Positions 38,662 through 48,327 are shown, numbered from the stretch's first letter. The stretch is DNA of 64,000 nucleotides from DASYQD01 sp963846495 (GCA_963846495.1 CAWJWP010000021.1:134471-198470), one strand, 5' to 3'. Notes: generated by a model from the letters alone, not told the origin. Program-made: numbers and translations.

Positions 38662-41600
38662 ATGGCGCAAGCCGTAGCGATCGAGAAGCAACGCGCGCCG
38701 GAGGCGTATCGCCCCAAGCATCCGGTGCGCCTGGTCACCGCGGCGGCGCTCTTCGACGGCCATGACGCCGCGATCAACATCATGCGGCGGCTGCTGCAGG
38801 CGTCGGGCGCCGAGATCGTCCATCTCGGCCACAACCGCGGCGTCGCCGAGATCGTCGAAGCGGCGATCGAGGAGGACGCGCAGGGCGTCGCCATCACCAG
38901 CTATCAGGGCGGACACGTAGAGTTCTTCACCTACCTGCGCCAGCTGCTCGACGAGCGCGGCGCCAGGCACGTGCGCATCTACGGCGGCGGCGGCGGCGTC
39001 ATCGTGCCGAGCGAGATCGAGGAGCTGCACCGCGGCGGCATCGACCGCATCTTCTCGCCCGAGGACGGGCGGCGGATGGGCCTGCAGGGGATGATCGACG
39101 TCGTCCTCGAGGGCTGCGACTTCGACGCGGGCGAGGCGCAGCTGGCGGATGACGCCGATCCGCACCAGCGTTTGGCGCGCGCCATCACCCTCGTCGAGCT
39201 CGGCCGCAAGCGTCCGAGCATCGAGTGGGCAAGCGCGCGCGAAGCGCGCGCGGCAGGGATAGGACCAAGCGCCCGCGAGGCGCGCGCCGCCGGCGTCACC
39301 AAGGCGGCACCGGTCGTCGGCCTCACCGGCACCGGCGGCGCCGGGAAGAGCAGCCTCACCGACGAGCTGGTGCTGCGCTTCGTGCACGACTTCCCGGACA
39401 AGCGCGTTGCAGTGCTCTGCGTCGATCCCACCAAGCGGCGCACCGGCGGCGCTCTCCTCGGCGACCGCATCCGCTTCAACACCGCCAAGCACCCGCGCGT
39501 CTTCCTGCGCTCGCTCGCCACCCGCGGCGCGCGCGGCGAGGTGTCCGAGGCGCTGCGCGACGTGCTGTCGACGGTGCAGGAGAACGGCGGCTTCGATTTG
39601 ATCTTTCTCGAGACGGCCGGCATCGGGCAGGGAGACAGCGCCGTCGTCGAGCTGTGCGACCTCTCGCTCTACGTGATGACGGCGGAGTACGGCGCGCCCT
39701 CGCAGCTCGAGAAGATCGAGATGCTCGACTACGCCGACCTCGTCGCCGTCAACAAGTTCAGCCGCCGCGGCAGCGAGGACGCGCTGCGCGCCGTGCGCAA
39801 GCAATACCTGCGTAACCAGAAGCTGTTCGGCACGCCGCCGGAGGAGCTGCCGGTCTTCGGCACCAGCGCCGCCGACTTCCACGACTCCGGCGTCAACGCG
39901 CTCTACGGGCACCTGATCGCCAAGATCGCCGACCGGCTCGAGCTGGGTTGGGAGAGCCGCTACCCGGCCGGGCCGGAGCGCACGACCGACGGCGGCGGCC
40001 ACGCCATCCCGGCGCAGCGCGAGCGCTATCTCGCCGAGATCGCCGAGGCGGTGCGCGGCTATCGCACGTGGGCGGAGGAGCAGGCCGACCTCGCCGCCGA
40101 GCTCGAGGCGGTCGAGCGCGCGTCGAAGTTGCTCGAGCGCCGCGGCAGCAGCGCGGCGCTCGAGCAACTTACCGCCGAGCGCGATCGCCTGCGCGCGCGC
40201 CTCGACCCGGCATCGCTGCGCATCCTCGAGGAGTGGCCGCAGTGGGAGGCCGCCTACCGCGCCGACCGTTACCGCTACGAGGTACGCGGCCGTGACGTCG
40301 TGGTCGACAACTATCGCGAGACGCTCTCCGGCACCCGCGTTCCCAAGGTGGCGCTGCCGCGCTACCGCGGCTGGGGGGATCGCCTGCTCTGGCGCCTCGC
40401 CGAGAACGCGCCCGGCGAGTTCCCCTACAGCGGCGGCGTGTTCCCCTTCAAGCGCATGCAGGAGGACCCGACGCGGATGTTCGCCGGCGAGGGCCCGGCG
40501 GAGCGCACCAACCGGCGCTTCCACTACCTCGCCGAGGGGCAGCCGGCGAAGCGGTTGTCGACCGCCTTCGACTCGATCACCCTCTATGGCGAAGACCCCG
40601 ACGAGCGCCCCGACATCTACGGCAAGATCGGCGAGAGCGGCGTCTCGGTGTTCACCGTCGAGGAAGCCGAGCAGCTCTACGCCGGCTTCGACCTCTGCGA
40701 CCCAACGACGTCGGTGTCGATGACCATCAACGGCCCGGCGCCGACGATCCTCGCCTTCTTCTTCAACACCGCCATCCGCCAGCAGGCGCGGAAGCTCCTG
40801 CGCCGCGAGGGGCGCCTCGCCATCAGCGAGGAACAGTGCCTGCAGCCCGACTGCCTCCGCGGCACCAGCTGGGAGGAAGTGCGGGCGCTGCTCTCCGACG
40901 AAGAGTACGAGCGGGTCGCCGCGGAGACGCTGAAGCAAGTGCGCGGCACCGTGCAGGCCGACATCCTGAAAGAAGACCAGGGGCAGAACACCTGCATCTT
41001 CTCGATCGAGTTCGCGCTGCGGATGATGGGCGACGTGCAGCAGCTCTTCATCGAGCGCGACGTGCGCAACTTCTACAGCGTGTCGATCTCGGGCTACCAC
41101 ATCGCCGAGGCGGGCGCGAACCCCATCCACCAGCTCGCCTTCACGCTCGCCAACGGCTTCACCTACGTCGAGCTCTACCGCGCCCGCGGCATGGCGGTCG
41201 ACGACTTCGCGCCCAACCTGTCGTTCTTCTTCAGCAACGGCATGGACAGCGAGTACTCGGTGATCGGCCGCGTGGCGCGCCGCATCTGGGCGCTGGCGAT
41301 GCGCGACCTCTACTCAGGCAACGAGCGCAGCCAGAAGCTCAAGTACCACATCCAGACGAGCGGCCGCAGCCTGCACGCCATGGAGATCGAGTTCAACGAC
41401 ATCCGCACCACGCTGCAGGCGCTGCTCGCCACCTACGACAACGCGCAGAGCCTGCACACCAACGCCTACGACGAGGCGATCACGACGCCCACCGAGGAAT
41501 CGGTGCGGCGGGCGATGGCGATCCAGCTCATCATCAACAAGGAGTTCGGGCTCACCTTCTGCGAGAACGCCACGCAGGGGAGCTTCGTCGTCGAGGAGCT

Positions 41601-42048
41601 CACGGATCTGGTGGAGGAGGCGGTGCTCGCCGAGTTCGACCGCCTGACCGAGCGCGGCGGCGTGCTCGGCGCGATGGAGCTTCAGTACCAGCGCGGCAAG
41701 ATCCAGGACGACTCGCTCGAGTACGAGACCAAGAAGCACTCCGGCGAGCTGCCGATCGTCGGCGTCAACACCTTCACGCCGCGCGGCGCGGAAGAGGCGA
41801 GCGCGCCGCGTGCGGTCGCCCTCTCCCGCGCCACGCGCGAGGAGAAGGAGGCCTGCATCGCGCGGCTGCGCGAGTTCCAGGCGCGTCACGCGGATGCCGC
41901 GCCGGCGGTGCTGCGCGAGCTGCAGGGGGCGGCGACCGGCGGCGGCAATGTCTTCGCAGCGCTCATGCGCGCGGTGGAGCACTGCAGCCTGGGGCAGATC
42001 ACCCACGCGCTCTACGCCGTGGGCGGCGAGTACCGGCGCAACATCTGA
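38662..42048 (+). CDS. icmF: Fused isobutyryl-CoA mutase (IcmF), coenzyme-B12 dependent
   Basis: A 1,128-residue single-chain acyl-CoA mutase with its own G-protein chaperone. Residues 20-150: B12-binding domain with LFDGHDAAINIM (32-35, His34 the cobalt ligand) and VHLGHNRGV, YGGGGGVIVPSEI. Residues about 215-440: MeaI-type GTPase, P-loop GLTGTGGAGKSSLTDE, FLETAGIGQGD, VAVNKFSRRG. Residues about 540-1128: substrate/mutase domain PYSGGVFPFKRMQEDPTRMF, YAGFDLCDPTTSVSMTINGP, NTCIFSIEFALRMMGDVQ, SISGYHIAEAGANPIHQLAF, KYHIQTSGRSLHAMEIEFND, NAQSLHTNAYDEAITTP. It interconverts isobutyryl-CoA and butyryl-CoA and often isovaleryl/pivalyl-CoA. The linker carries a small duplicated motif SAREARAAG. The gene is intact and about the usual length, and it may feed the acyl-CoA cluster at 13-16 kb. 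Confidence 0.93.
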   Translation: MAQAVAIEKQRAPEAYRPKHPVRLVTAAALFDGHDAAINIMRRLLQASGAEIVHLGHNRGVAEIVEAAIEEDAQGVAITSYQGGHVEFFTYLRQLLDERGARHVRIYGGGGGVIVPSEIEELHRGGIDRIFSPEDGRRMGLQGMIDVVLEGCDFDAGEAQLADDADPHQRLARAITLVELGRKRPSIEWASAREARAAGIGPSAREARAAGVTKAAPVVGLTGTGGAGKSSLTDELVLRFVHDFPDKRVAVLCVDPTKRRTGGALLGDRIRFNTAKHPRVFLRSLATRGARGEVSEALRDVLSTVQENGGFDLIFLETAGIGQGDSAVVELCDLSLYVMTAEYGAPSQLEKIEMLDYADLVAVNKFSRRGSEDALRAVRKQYLRNQKLFGTPPEELPVFGTSAADFHDSGVNALYGHLIAKIADRLELGWESRYPAGPERTTDGGGHAIPAQRERYLAEIAEAVRGYRTWAEEQADLAAELEAVERASKLLERRGSSAALEQLTAERDRLRARLDPASLRILEEWPQWEAAYRADRYRYEVRGRDVVVDNYRETLSGTRVPKVALPRYRGWGDRLLWRLAENAPGEFPYSGGVFPFKRMQEDPTRMFAGEGPAERTNRRFHYLAEGQPAKRLSTAFDSITLYGEDPDERPDIYGKIGESGVSVFTVEEAEQLYAGFDLCDPTTSVSMTINGPAPTILAFFFNTAIRQQARKLLRREGRLAISEEQCLQPDCLRGTSWEEVRALLSDEEYERVAAETLKQVRGTVQADILKEDQGQNTCIFSIEFALRMMGDVQQLFIERDVRNFYSVSISGYHIAEAGANPIHQLAFTLANGFTYVELYRARGMAVDDFAPNLSFFFSNGMDSEYSVIGRVARRIWALAMRDLYSGNERSQKLKYHIQTSGRSLHAMEIEFNDIRTTLQALLATYDNAQSLHTNAYDEAITTPTEESVRRAMAIQLIINKEFGLTFCENATQGSFVVEELTDLVEEAVLAEFDRLTERGGVLGAMELQYQRGKIQDDSLEYETKKHSGELPIVGVNTFTPRGAEEASAPRAVALSRATREEKEACIARLREFQARHADAAPAVLRELQGAATGGGNVFAALMRAVEHCSLGQITHALYAVGGEYRRNI

Positions 42049-42131
42049 GGCGGAGCGAGCGTCGCCGACGATCGGGCGTCGAGGTGCGCCGGCGTGCCGT
42101 CGCCGGCGACGCGGGCTCCGCGAACCCGTCG

Positions 42132-44357
42132 TCAATCGCTGAAGGCGAATTCGTCGAGGTAGAGAGCGCCGTACGTCCCCGCGGTCTGGCCGCCGATCAT
42201 GCCGGCGTAGACGTAGTTGATCCTCGCGTTCTGCATCCCCGGGAGATCGACGGAGAACATCTGGACCCGGCCGGCAGCATCGGGGACGCCGCTCACGTAG
42301 CGGGTCTTCCACATCGTGAGGTGCCCGGGGTTGCCGGCACGCCACTCGTAGTCGATGCGGGTGTTGCGGCCGTTGGGATCGCCGACCGCCGCGAAGGTGC
42401 CGCTGGCCGCGAATTGGATGGTCCCGCCGCCACCGAGGTTGTCGTTCCAGAAGTCAGCGTTGATGGCCCAGCTGCTGCCCGCGGCAACGCGGACCAGGTC
42501 GAAGACGAGCCGGGCCTTGCTGCCCGCACCGACCCCGTCGGTGAAGGACATCAGCTGGATGGGGTTGGTCATCGTCAGGGCCTGCGGGTCGATGAAGAAC
42601 GATCCGGTGAGCCTCGTTTCGTCACTGAAGCCGCGCGTCGAGCCCGCCATGATCCAGGCCGGGTAGGAGAGCACGGAGGCCGGGTCGAGGAGGTTGACGC
42701 GGAGGGCCTGCTGGCTCGCCGGCGGCCCGAGGCCGGTCACCGGGTAGGCGAAGACGTTGTTCGCGTTGCGCGGGTTGGACGTGATCTGTTGCCAAGCCGA
42801 GAGGTTCGCGAGCTCGAGGCCGTCGGCGAAGAGGTAGCCGTAGAGCACCCACTCGGCTCCATTGCGGGTCAACGTGCCGGTGGACTCGCCGGGGCCGCCG
42901 ATGACGAGATCGGCGTAGCCGTTGCCGTCGAAGTCGCCGGTCGTGAGCGCCCGCCCGAAGAGGTCTCCCTGCTCGTTGCCGTCGGGCACCCCCGGCTTGT
43001 TCTGCTGGAAGACCTTGCCGCCCACCTTGGTGAGGCCGTTCGAGGTCCCGCGCAGCACCGTCACCTCGCCCACCGCGGCGAAGGACTCCAGGTACTCGCC
43101 CGGTGCGGCGACCGCGAGGTCGCCGTAACCGTCGCGGTCGAAGTCGCCGGCGGTCAGCGCCTGGCCCCACACGTCCGATGGCTCGCTGACGCCGAGTGTG
43201 GTGCCGCTCTGGTCCATCACGAAGGCGCCGTCGGTGGTGATCCCGGCGGCGGAGCCGGAGAAGACCTGGACGCTGCCGGCGTCGACCACGACCGAGCCGT
43301 CGGGGAGCTCGAGGTTTTCGTAGGGCGCCGCGACGGCGACGTCGTCGAAGCCGTCGCCGTCGAAGTCGGCGACCGTCAGGGCGTAACCGAGGTTGTCGCC
43401 CGTCTCGTCTTCGTCCGGCACGCCGGAATCGTTCTGGGCCAGGAGCTCGTTGTCGACTTCGGTGAGGCCGTCGGGGCTTCCGTAGATCATCGAGAAGCCG
43501 CCGCCTTCGTTCTCCCCCGGCACCCCGACGACCACGTCGTCGAAGCCGTCGTTGTCGAAGTCGCCGGACGCCAACGCCGCGCCGAAGTAATCGTTGGTCT
43601 CGTTGCTGCCGTCCATGCCGGGAAGGCCTTGGGTGAACTTGCGCAGGCCTGCCGTGGACAACCCGCTCGCGGTGCCGTAGAGCACGATGATCCTGCCGGT
43701 GTTGTCGTCGAAGCCGGTGCGGTATTCGCCATGCCCGATCACCAGGTCGTCGAAGCCGTCGGCGTCGAAGTCGCCGGCGGCGAGGGCGCTGCCTAGATGG
43801 CCGTAGGTGTCCCTGCCTTCGTAGCAGGTGCCGATGGGAGGACAGTCGTCCCCGCCGATGCCCGAGGTGTGGCTGTCGTATCGCGTCGTCGACGTCTGCT
43901 GCAGACCACCGGCCCCTCCGTAGTAGATGCGCACGTAGCCCTCGCCGTCGTCGCCGCTCACCGCCAGATCGTCGCTGCCGTCGTTGTTGAAGTCGCCGCT
44001 GGCCAAGGCGAGGCCGGCGTTGTGGTCGGGAGAAGTGCCGATCCGCGTGACGCTGCCGGTGAGGCCCTTGCCGGCCCCGCCGTAGCGCACCAGGACCATT
44101 CCCGCGCCGCCGCCCAGCGTGTCGTCGCCGGGAATTCCCGTCGCCAGGTCGGCGACGCCGTCGCCGTTGAAGTCGCCGGCCGCGAGCGCGCTGCCGAACG
44201 CGTCGCCGCTCGCCGGCCCGGACCCGAAGAGCGTGGCCTCGACGTGGAAGCCGGCATTGACGGAGTAGAGCCCCGCCGAGCCGGCCGGCAGCGCGGACAG
44301 GCAGAGGGTCGCCGCGAGGACCGCGGCCTGACGTTGCGTCCGAGTGAGGTATCGCAT
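42132..44357 (-). CDS. Secreted integrin-like FG-GAP repeat protein
   Basis: A 741-residue protein; ATG 44357 follows a perfect AAGGAGG. Signal peptide AAVLAATLCLSALPAGSAG. Seven FG-GAP repeats (about residues 45-480) each carry a calcium-loop acidic motif: LAAGDFNGDGVADLATG, LASGDFNNDGSDDLAVS, LAAGDFDADGFDDLVIG, LASGDFDNDGFDDVVVG, TVADFDGDGFDDVAVA, LTAGDFDRDGYGDLAVA, LTTGDFDGNGYADLVIG. The number and cage motifs fit an integrin-alpha-like seven-bladed propeller. The C-terminal ~220 residues form a beta-sandwich (SFFIDPQALTMTNPIQLMSF, INADFWNDNLGGGGTIQFAA) of unknown binding. It is divergent from the ECF sigma/kinase pair with 82 bp between starts, which makes it a candidate target of that sigma factor. 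The frame is intact. Confidence 0.85.
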   Translation of the reverse strand: MRYLTRTQRQAAVLAATLCLSALPAGSAGLYSVNAGFHVEATLFGSGPASGDAFGSALAAGDFNGDGVADLATGIPGDDTLGGGAGMVLVRYGGAGKGLTGSVTRIGTSPDHNAGLALASGDFNNDGSDDLAVSGDDGEGYVRIYYGGAGGLQQTSTTRYDSHTSGIGGDDCPPIGTCYEGRDTYGHLGSALAAGDFDADGFDDLVIGHGEYRTGFDDNTGRIIVLYGTASGLSTAGLRKFTQGLPGMDGSNETNDYFGAALASGDFDNDGFDDVVVGVPGENEGGGFSMIYGSPDGLTEVDNELLAQNDSGVPDEDETGDNLGYALTVADFDGDGFDDVAVAAPYENLELPDGSVVVDAGSVQVFSGSAAGITTDGAFVMDQSGTTLGVSEPSDVWGQALTAGDFDRDGYGDLAVAAPGEYLESFAAVGEVTVLRGTSNGLTKVGGKVFQQNKPGVPDGNEQGDLFGRALTTGDFDGNGYADLVIGGPGESTGTLTRNGAEWVLYGYLFADGLELANLSAWQQITSNPRNANNVFAYPVTGLGPPASQQALRVNLLDPASVLSYPAWIMAGSTRGFSDETRLTGSFFIDPQALTMTNPIQLMSFTDGVGAGSKARLVFDLVRVAAGSSWAINADFWNDNLGGGGTIQFAASGTFAAVGDPNGRNTRIDYEWRAGNPGHLTMWKTRYVSGVPDAAGRVQMFSVDLPGMQNARINYVYAGMIGGQTAGTYGALYLDEFAFSD

Positions 44358-44439
44358 GGTGAAGGCCTCCTTGCTCTCGGACGCGGGGGAATCAGGTCAC
44401 AGCCGACACGCTCCAGGCGCGAGTAGACTTTTTGGCCCC
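44358..44439. promoter_or_regulatory. Divergent promoter region between FG-GAP gene and ECF sigma gene
   Basis: 82 bp separating two outward-facing starts. It should hold promoters in both directions; the minus-strand gene has AAGGAGG at about 44366-44372. I cannot assign -35/-10 boxes with confidence. A shared promoter region would fit autoregulation by the ECF sigma factor together with control of the secreted FG-GAP protein. Confidence 0.4.
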
Positions 44440-45024
44440 ATGAGCGCGCGCGCCGATGCTCCTCGCACCGAGGTGACCGGCCTCTTGCAGGCCTGGCGTG
44501 GCGGCGACTCCGCAGCGGAAGAGCGCCTGCTCGCCATCGTCTACGCCGAGCTGCAGCGCATCGCCCGCCGCCATCTGGCCCGCGAGACGCCGGGCCACAC
44601 CCTGCAGACGACGGCGCTCGTGCACGAGACCTACCTGCGGCTGCTCGGCCAGAAGGGCGTCGCCTGGGCCGATCGCGCGCACTTCTTCGCCATCGCCTCG
44701 ACGATGATGCGGCGCATCCTCGTCGACCACGCGCGGGCGAGGCTCACCGGCAAGCGGGCGCACCGTGAGCTGCCGTTGAGCGTGGCGACCGGTCTGCCCG
44801 CCGCCGCCGGCCGCGAGGTCGAGCTGCTGGATCTCGACCGCGCGCTCGACCTGCTGGAGCGCGAGCAACCGCGCACCGTCCGCATCGTCGAGATGCGGTT
44901 CTTCGGCGGCCTCGAGAACGCGGAGATCGGCGCCGTCCTCGAGCTCTCCGAGCGCACCGTCGAGCGCGAGTGGTCGTACGCGCGGGCCTTCCTGCGGCGC
45001 GAGCTCGCGCGGGCGCGCGCATGA
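44440..45024 (+). CDS. ECF RNA polymerase sigma factor, kinase-linked type
   Basis: A 194-residue sigma-70 of the extracytoplasmic function class. Region 2: LLAIVYAELQRIARRHLARE, HTLQTTALVHETYLRLLGQ and FFAIASTMMRRILVDHARAR, the unmistakable signature of the sub-family found next to Ser/Thr kinase genes in Acidobacteriota and Planctomycetes (TIGR02999-type). Region 4: REQPRTVRIVEMRFFGGLEN and LELSERTVEREWSYARAFLR, the HTH. No anti-sigma gene is adjacent; instead the TGA overlaps the ATG of the kinase (ATGA). In such pairs the kinase is thought to control the sigma factor by phosphorylation. The divergent FG-GAP gene is a candidate target. Confidence 0.92.
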   Translation: MSARADAPRTEVTGLLQAWRGGDSAAEERLLAIVYAELQRIARRHLARETPGHTLQTTALVHETYLRLLGQKGVAWADRAHFFAIASTMMRRILVDHARARLTGKRAHRELPLSVATGLPAAAGREVELLDLDRALDLLEREQPRTVRIVEMRFFGGLENAEIGAVLELSERTVEREWSYARAFLRRELARARA

Positions 45025-47789
45025 GCCGCGGCGAGAGGCTGGCGCAGCTCTTTGCGCGCGCCGAGACTCTCGAGGTGGGGGCTCGCGAGGACCTCCTGGC
45101 GCGATTGCGCGCCGAGGACCAAGCGCTGGCCGAAGACCTGGAGAGCCTGCTCGCCGCGGGCGAGGGTGACGCCGGGCTGCTCGATCAGACGCCGTGGCAG
45201 GCCTTCGACGGCGAGCCGGCGGATCCGCCGTCTTCGTCCTTCGCCTCGCTCGGCGGGCAAACGATCGGCTCCTGGACGTTGATCTCGCCGCTCGGGCAGG
45301 GCGGGATGGGGTCCGTGTGGCTGGCGCGGCGCGGCGACGGTCGCTACGAGGGAGTCGCGGCCGTCAAGCTGCTCAGCCCCGGCCTGGTGGGCGGCAGCGC
45401 CGGCGAGCGGTTCAAGCGCGAGGGGAGCATCCTCGCCCGGCTGACGCACCCCTACATCGCGCGGCTCATCGACGCGGGGGTATCGCCGAGCGGCCAGCCC
45501 TACCTCGTCCTCGAGCACGTCGAAGGCGAGCGCATCGACGGCTACTGCGACCGCCTGCGGCTCGACGTCGGGCAACGCCTCCAACTCTTCCTCGACGTCC
45601 TGGCGGCGGTCGCCCACGCCCACGCCAACCTGGTCGTTCATCGCGACCTCAAACCTTCCAACGTCATGGTCTCGACGGCGGGCCAGGTCAAGCTCCTCGA
45701 TTTCGGTATCGCCAAGCTGCTCGAAGGGGAAGCGGTCGGCGGCGAAGCGACGGCGCTCACCCGCGAGGCGGGCCGCGCGTTGACTCCCGAGTTCGCCGCG
45801 CCCGAGCAGCTCACCGGCGAGGCCATCACCACGGCCACCGACGTGCACGCGCTCGGCACCTTGCTGTTCCTGCTGCTCACCGGCCGCCATCCGGCCGGCG
45901 AGGACCTGCGGGGCCCGGCCGCCCTGTTCGTTGCCATCGTCGACACCGAGCCGCCGCGCGCGTCGACCGTGGTCGCCGGCGGGAGCACGAAACCCGCCCT
46001 GGGGGTGCACGACGCCGCCGCGCGACGCGCCACCACGCCCGACCGTCTCCGGCGCCAGCTACGCGGCGACCTCGACACGATCCTCGCCAAGGCGCTCAAG
46101 AAAAGGCCGGAGGAGCGCTACGCGTCGATCGAGTCGCTCGCCAAGGACATCCGTCGGCACCTCGACGATGAGCCGATCGGCGCCCGCCCCGACACGCTCG
46201 CCTATCGCACCGGGAAGTTCGTGCGCCGGCACCGGTTACCCGTGGCGCTGACCGCTCTCACCCTCGTCTCGCTGGTGGCCGGCCTGGTGGGCACTCTCAC
46301 GGAGGCCAGGCGCGCCGCGCGCCAGGCCGCAGCCGCCGACGCGCAGCGCGACTTCGCGCTGCGCGAGCTGTCGCGCGCCGACGCCATCAACGAGCTCACC
46401 GGCTTCCTGCTCTCCGATGCGGCGCCTGGGGGCAAGCCCTTCACCGCGGGCGACCTGCTGTCGCGCGCCGAGCGGATCGTCGAGCGACAACGCGGCGCGG
46501 CGGTGGAGAACCGTGCCGAGCTGCTGGTCTCCATCGGCGGCCAGTACCGCGGCCTCGAGGAGGACGCCAAGGGCCGCCGCCTCCTCACCGAGGCCTACAG
46601 GCTGGCGCGGCAGAGTCCCGACCTCGCCACGCGCATCAAGTCGACGTGTGCGCTCGCCAGCGCGATGGCCGACGCCGGCGACTTCGCGCGCGCCGAGCAG
46701 CTCCTGCAAGAGGGGCTCGACAGGGTGCCGGACGAGCCGCAGTACCTCCTGCATCGCGTCCACTGCCTGCTGCACGGCGGCGAGATCGCGCGCGACGCGG
46801 ACGAGAGCGAGCGGGCGGTCGAGCGAACCCTGGCGGCGCAGCGTCTGCTCGACGGATCGCGCCAAGGGTCGCCGCTCCTCGAGCTGCGCGTCGCGATGGA
46901 CGTTGCCGAGTCCTACCGGGCGGCGGGCCGGCTACGCGATGCCGACGGCGCCTTTTCTCGCGCGGCAGACCGCTTGACCGCGATGGGGATGGGCGACACC
47001 GAACGGGCGGGCACCCTGTTCAACAACTGGGCGCTGGTGAGGCGCTCGCTGGGCCAGCCGCTCGCCGCCGAGCGGCTCTTTCGCCGGGCGATCCAGATCA
47101 GCAGCACGGAAGGAGGCGAAGACAGGGTCTCGCCGACGCTGCTCGGCAACATGGCTCGTACCCTGATCGACCTCGATCGCCTGGAGGAAGCGCGCCGCTA
47201 CGCGGAACGGGCGGAGGCCCAGGCGCGGCTGGCCGGCAACGAGGATGCGCGCACGCTGGCGTTGTTCCATCGCAGCCTCGCCTGTTACCTGCTGCGCGAC
47301 CCCTCCGGCATGGCGAGCATGCTCTCCGTGCTCGAGCCCAGAGTGGCGTCCTTGCCGGCCGGCCACTACCAGCATGCTTCGCTGGCCTCCATGCAGGGCC
47401 TCCTGCAGCAGGCCCGCGGCAACGTGGACGCCGCCCGGGTCGCACACGACCGGGCGATTGCGCACGGAGAGGAGCAGGACCTCCCGGTTTTGTTGCTGCG
47501 CCGATCCGCGTTCGAGCTCGAGGTGGGTGATGCGGACGCCGCGCGATCCGATGCCGCGCGGGCCTTGGCTCTGGCGTCGAGCAGCGCCGAGCCCGGCACA
47601 CCCTCGAGTCGAGTCGGCCGTGCGCACCTGGCCGTCGCTCGCGCGTCGCTCGCGCTCGGCAAGGCGTCCGAGGCGCGCACTGCCTACGCTGCCGCGCTGA
47701 CGCACCTCGAGCCGTCGTTGGGGGCAGACCATCTCGAGACCCAGGAGGCCCGCCGGTTCGCCGGTCCGTCGCGCGCACCTGCGCGATAA
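45021..47789 (+). CDS. Transmembrane Ser/Thr protein kinase with TPR sensor region
   Basis: A 922-residue Hanks-type kinase. Residues 85-390 kinase domain: LGQGGMGSVWLARR (P-loop), AAVKLL with Lys116, HRDLKPSNVMV (207-209), LLDFGIAK (227-229), FAAPEQL activation-segment end, and HALGTLLFLLLTGRHP. One transmembrane helix follows (PVALTALTLVSLVAGLVGTL, about 410-430). The remaining ~480 residues are TPR-like helical repeats (ALASAMADAGDFARAEQLLQ, LFNNWALVRRSLGQPLAAER, HLAVARASLALGKASEARTA), likely periplasmic. Residues 1-75 form a helical leader (LAQLFARAETLEVGAREDLL) seen in this sub-family. ATG overlaps the sigma-factor stop, so the two are translationally coupled. The frame is intact. Confidence 0.92.
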   Translation: MSRGERLAQLFARAETLEVGAREDLLARLRAEDQALAEDLESLLAAGEGDAGLLDQTPWQAFDGEPADPPSSSFASLGGQTIGSWTLISPLGQGGMGSVWLARRGDGRYEGVAAVKLLSPGLVGGSAGERFKREGSILARLTHPYIARLIDAGVSPSGQPYLVLEHVEGERIDGYCDRLRLDVGQRLQLFLDVLAAVAHAHANLVVHRDLKPSNVMVSTAGQVKLLDFGIAKLLEGEAVGGEATALTREAGRALTPEFAAPEQLTGEAITTATDVHALGTLLFLLLTGRHPAGEDLRGPAALFVAIVDTEPPRASTVVAGGSTKPALGVHDAAARRATTPDRLRRQLRGDLDTILAKALKKRPEERYASIESLAKDIRRHLDDEPIGARPDTLAYRTGKFVRRHRLPVALTALTLVSLVAGLVGTLTEARRAARQAAAADAQRDFALRELSRADAINELTGFLLSDAAPGGKPFTAGDLLSRAERIVERQRGAAVENRAELLVSIGGQYRGLEEDAKGRRLLTEAYRLARQSPDLATRIKSTCALASAMADAGDFARAEQLLQEGLDRVPDEPQYLLHRVHCLLHGGEIARDADESERAVERTLAAQRLLDGSRQGSPLLELRVAMDVAESYRAAGRLRDADGAFSRAADRLTAMGMGDTERAGTLFNNWALVRRSLGQPLAAERLFRRAIQISSTEGGEDRVSPTLLGNMARTLIDLDRLEEARRYAERAEAQARLAGNEDARTLALFHRSLACYLLRDPSGMASMLSVLEPRVASLPAGHYQHASLASMQGLLQQARGNVDAARVAHDRAIAHGEEQDLPVLLLRRSAFELEVGDADAARSDAARALALASSSAEPGTPSSRVGRAHLAVARASLALGKASEARTAYAAALTHLEPSLGADHLETQEARRFAGPSRAPAR

Positions 47790-47829
47790 TGGGACGCCGC
47801 GCTGCACGCGGAGCACAACCGTCATTGCG

Positions 47830-48327
47830 ATGCCCGATCTGCCGCAGCTCTCGCGCTCGCTCCTCGCCTACACGATGTGGGCGGACACGCAGCACCTCGA
47901 CGCGCTGGCCACGATCCCGCCCGAGCACCTGACGGTCCCGACCGGCACCAGCTTCGGCTCGTTGCTCGGCACGATGGCGCACATCCTCGGCTCGGAGCAG
48001 GTGTGGCTGGCGCGCTTCGTCGGCGCGCCGCTGGAGCGGTATCCCGAGGTCAGCGACTGGCCCGACCTGGCCTCGGTGCGCGCCGGCTTCGAGGAGCTGT
48101 GGCCGGGCATGGAGTTCTTCATCGCCGGTCTCACCGACGGTCAGCTCGAGACCGAGCTGTCGTGGATCTCGCGCGGCGGCAACAGCTACCGCCGGCCGCT
48201 GTGGCAGGCGCTGGTGCACATGAGCCACCACTCCGGCTACCACCGCGGCCAGCTCACGACCATGCTGCGCCAGCTCGGGCACGCGGCGCCGTCGACCGAT
48301 CTCATCGGCTGGTTCGCCAGCCACTGA
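47830..48327 (+). CDS. DinB-family protein
   Basis: A 165-residue four-helix-bundle protein. Starts MPDLPQLSRSLLAYTMWADT, with the three metal-binding histidines of the DinB/YfiT fold at LLGTMAHILGSEQVWL, MSHHSGYHRGQL (two His) and the usual SFGS before the first. The family includes thiol-dependent transferases and many proteins of unknown function. It lies 40 bp after the kinase stop on the same strand, but nothing links the two in function. Length is normal for the family. Confidence 0.85.
   Translation: MPDLPQLSRSLLAYTMWADTQHLDALATIPPEHLTVPTGTSFGSLLGTMAHILGSEQVWLARFVGAPLERYPEVSDWPDLASVRAGFEELWPGMEFFIAGLTDGQLETELSWISRGGNSYRRPLWQALVHMSHHSGYHRGQLTTMLRQLGHAAPSTDLIGWFASH

Noticed and set aside
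38557..41130. 857-codon open frame antisense to icmF
   Set aside because: Long antisense frames are expected at this GC content. icmF has clear B12, GTPase and mutase motifs; the antisense frame has none.
44358..44439. Specific -35/-10 boxes for the ECF sigma factor
   Set aside because: Several weak matches exist, but none stands out in both directions, so only the region is annotated.
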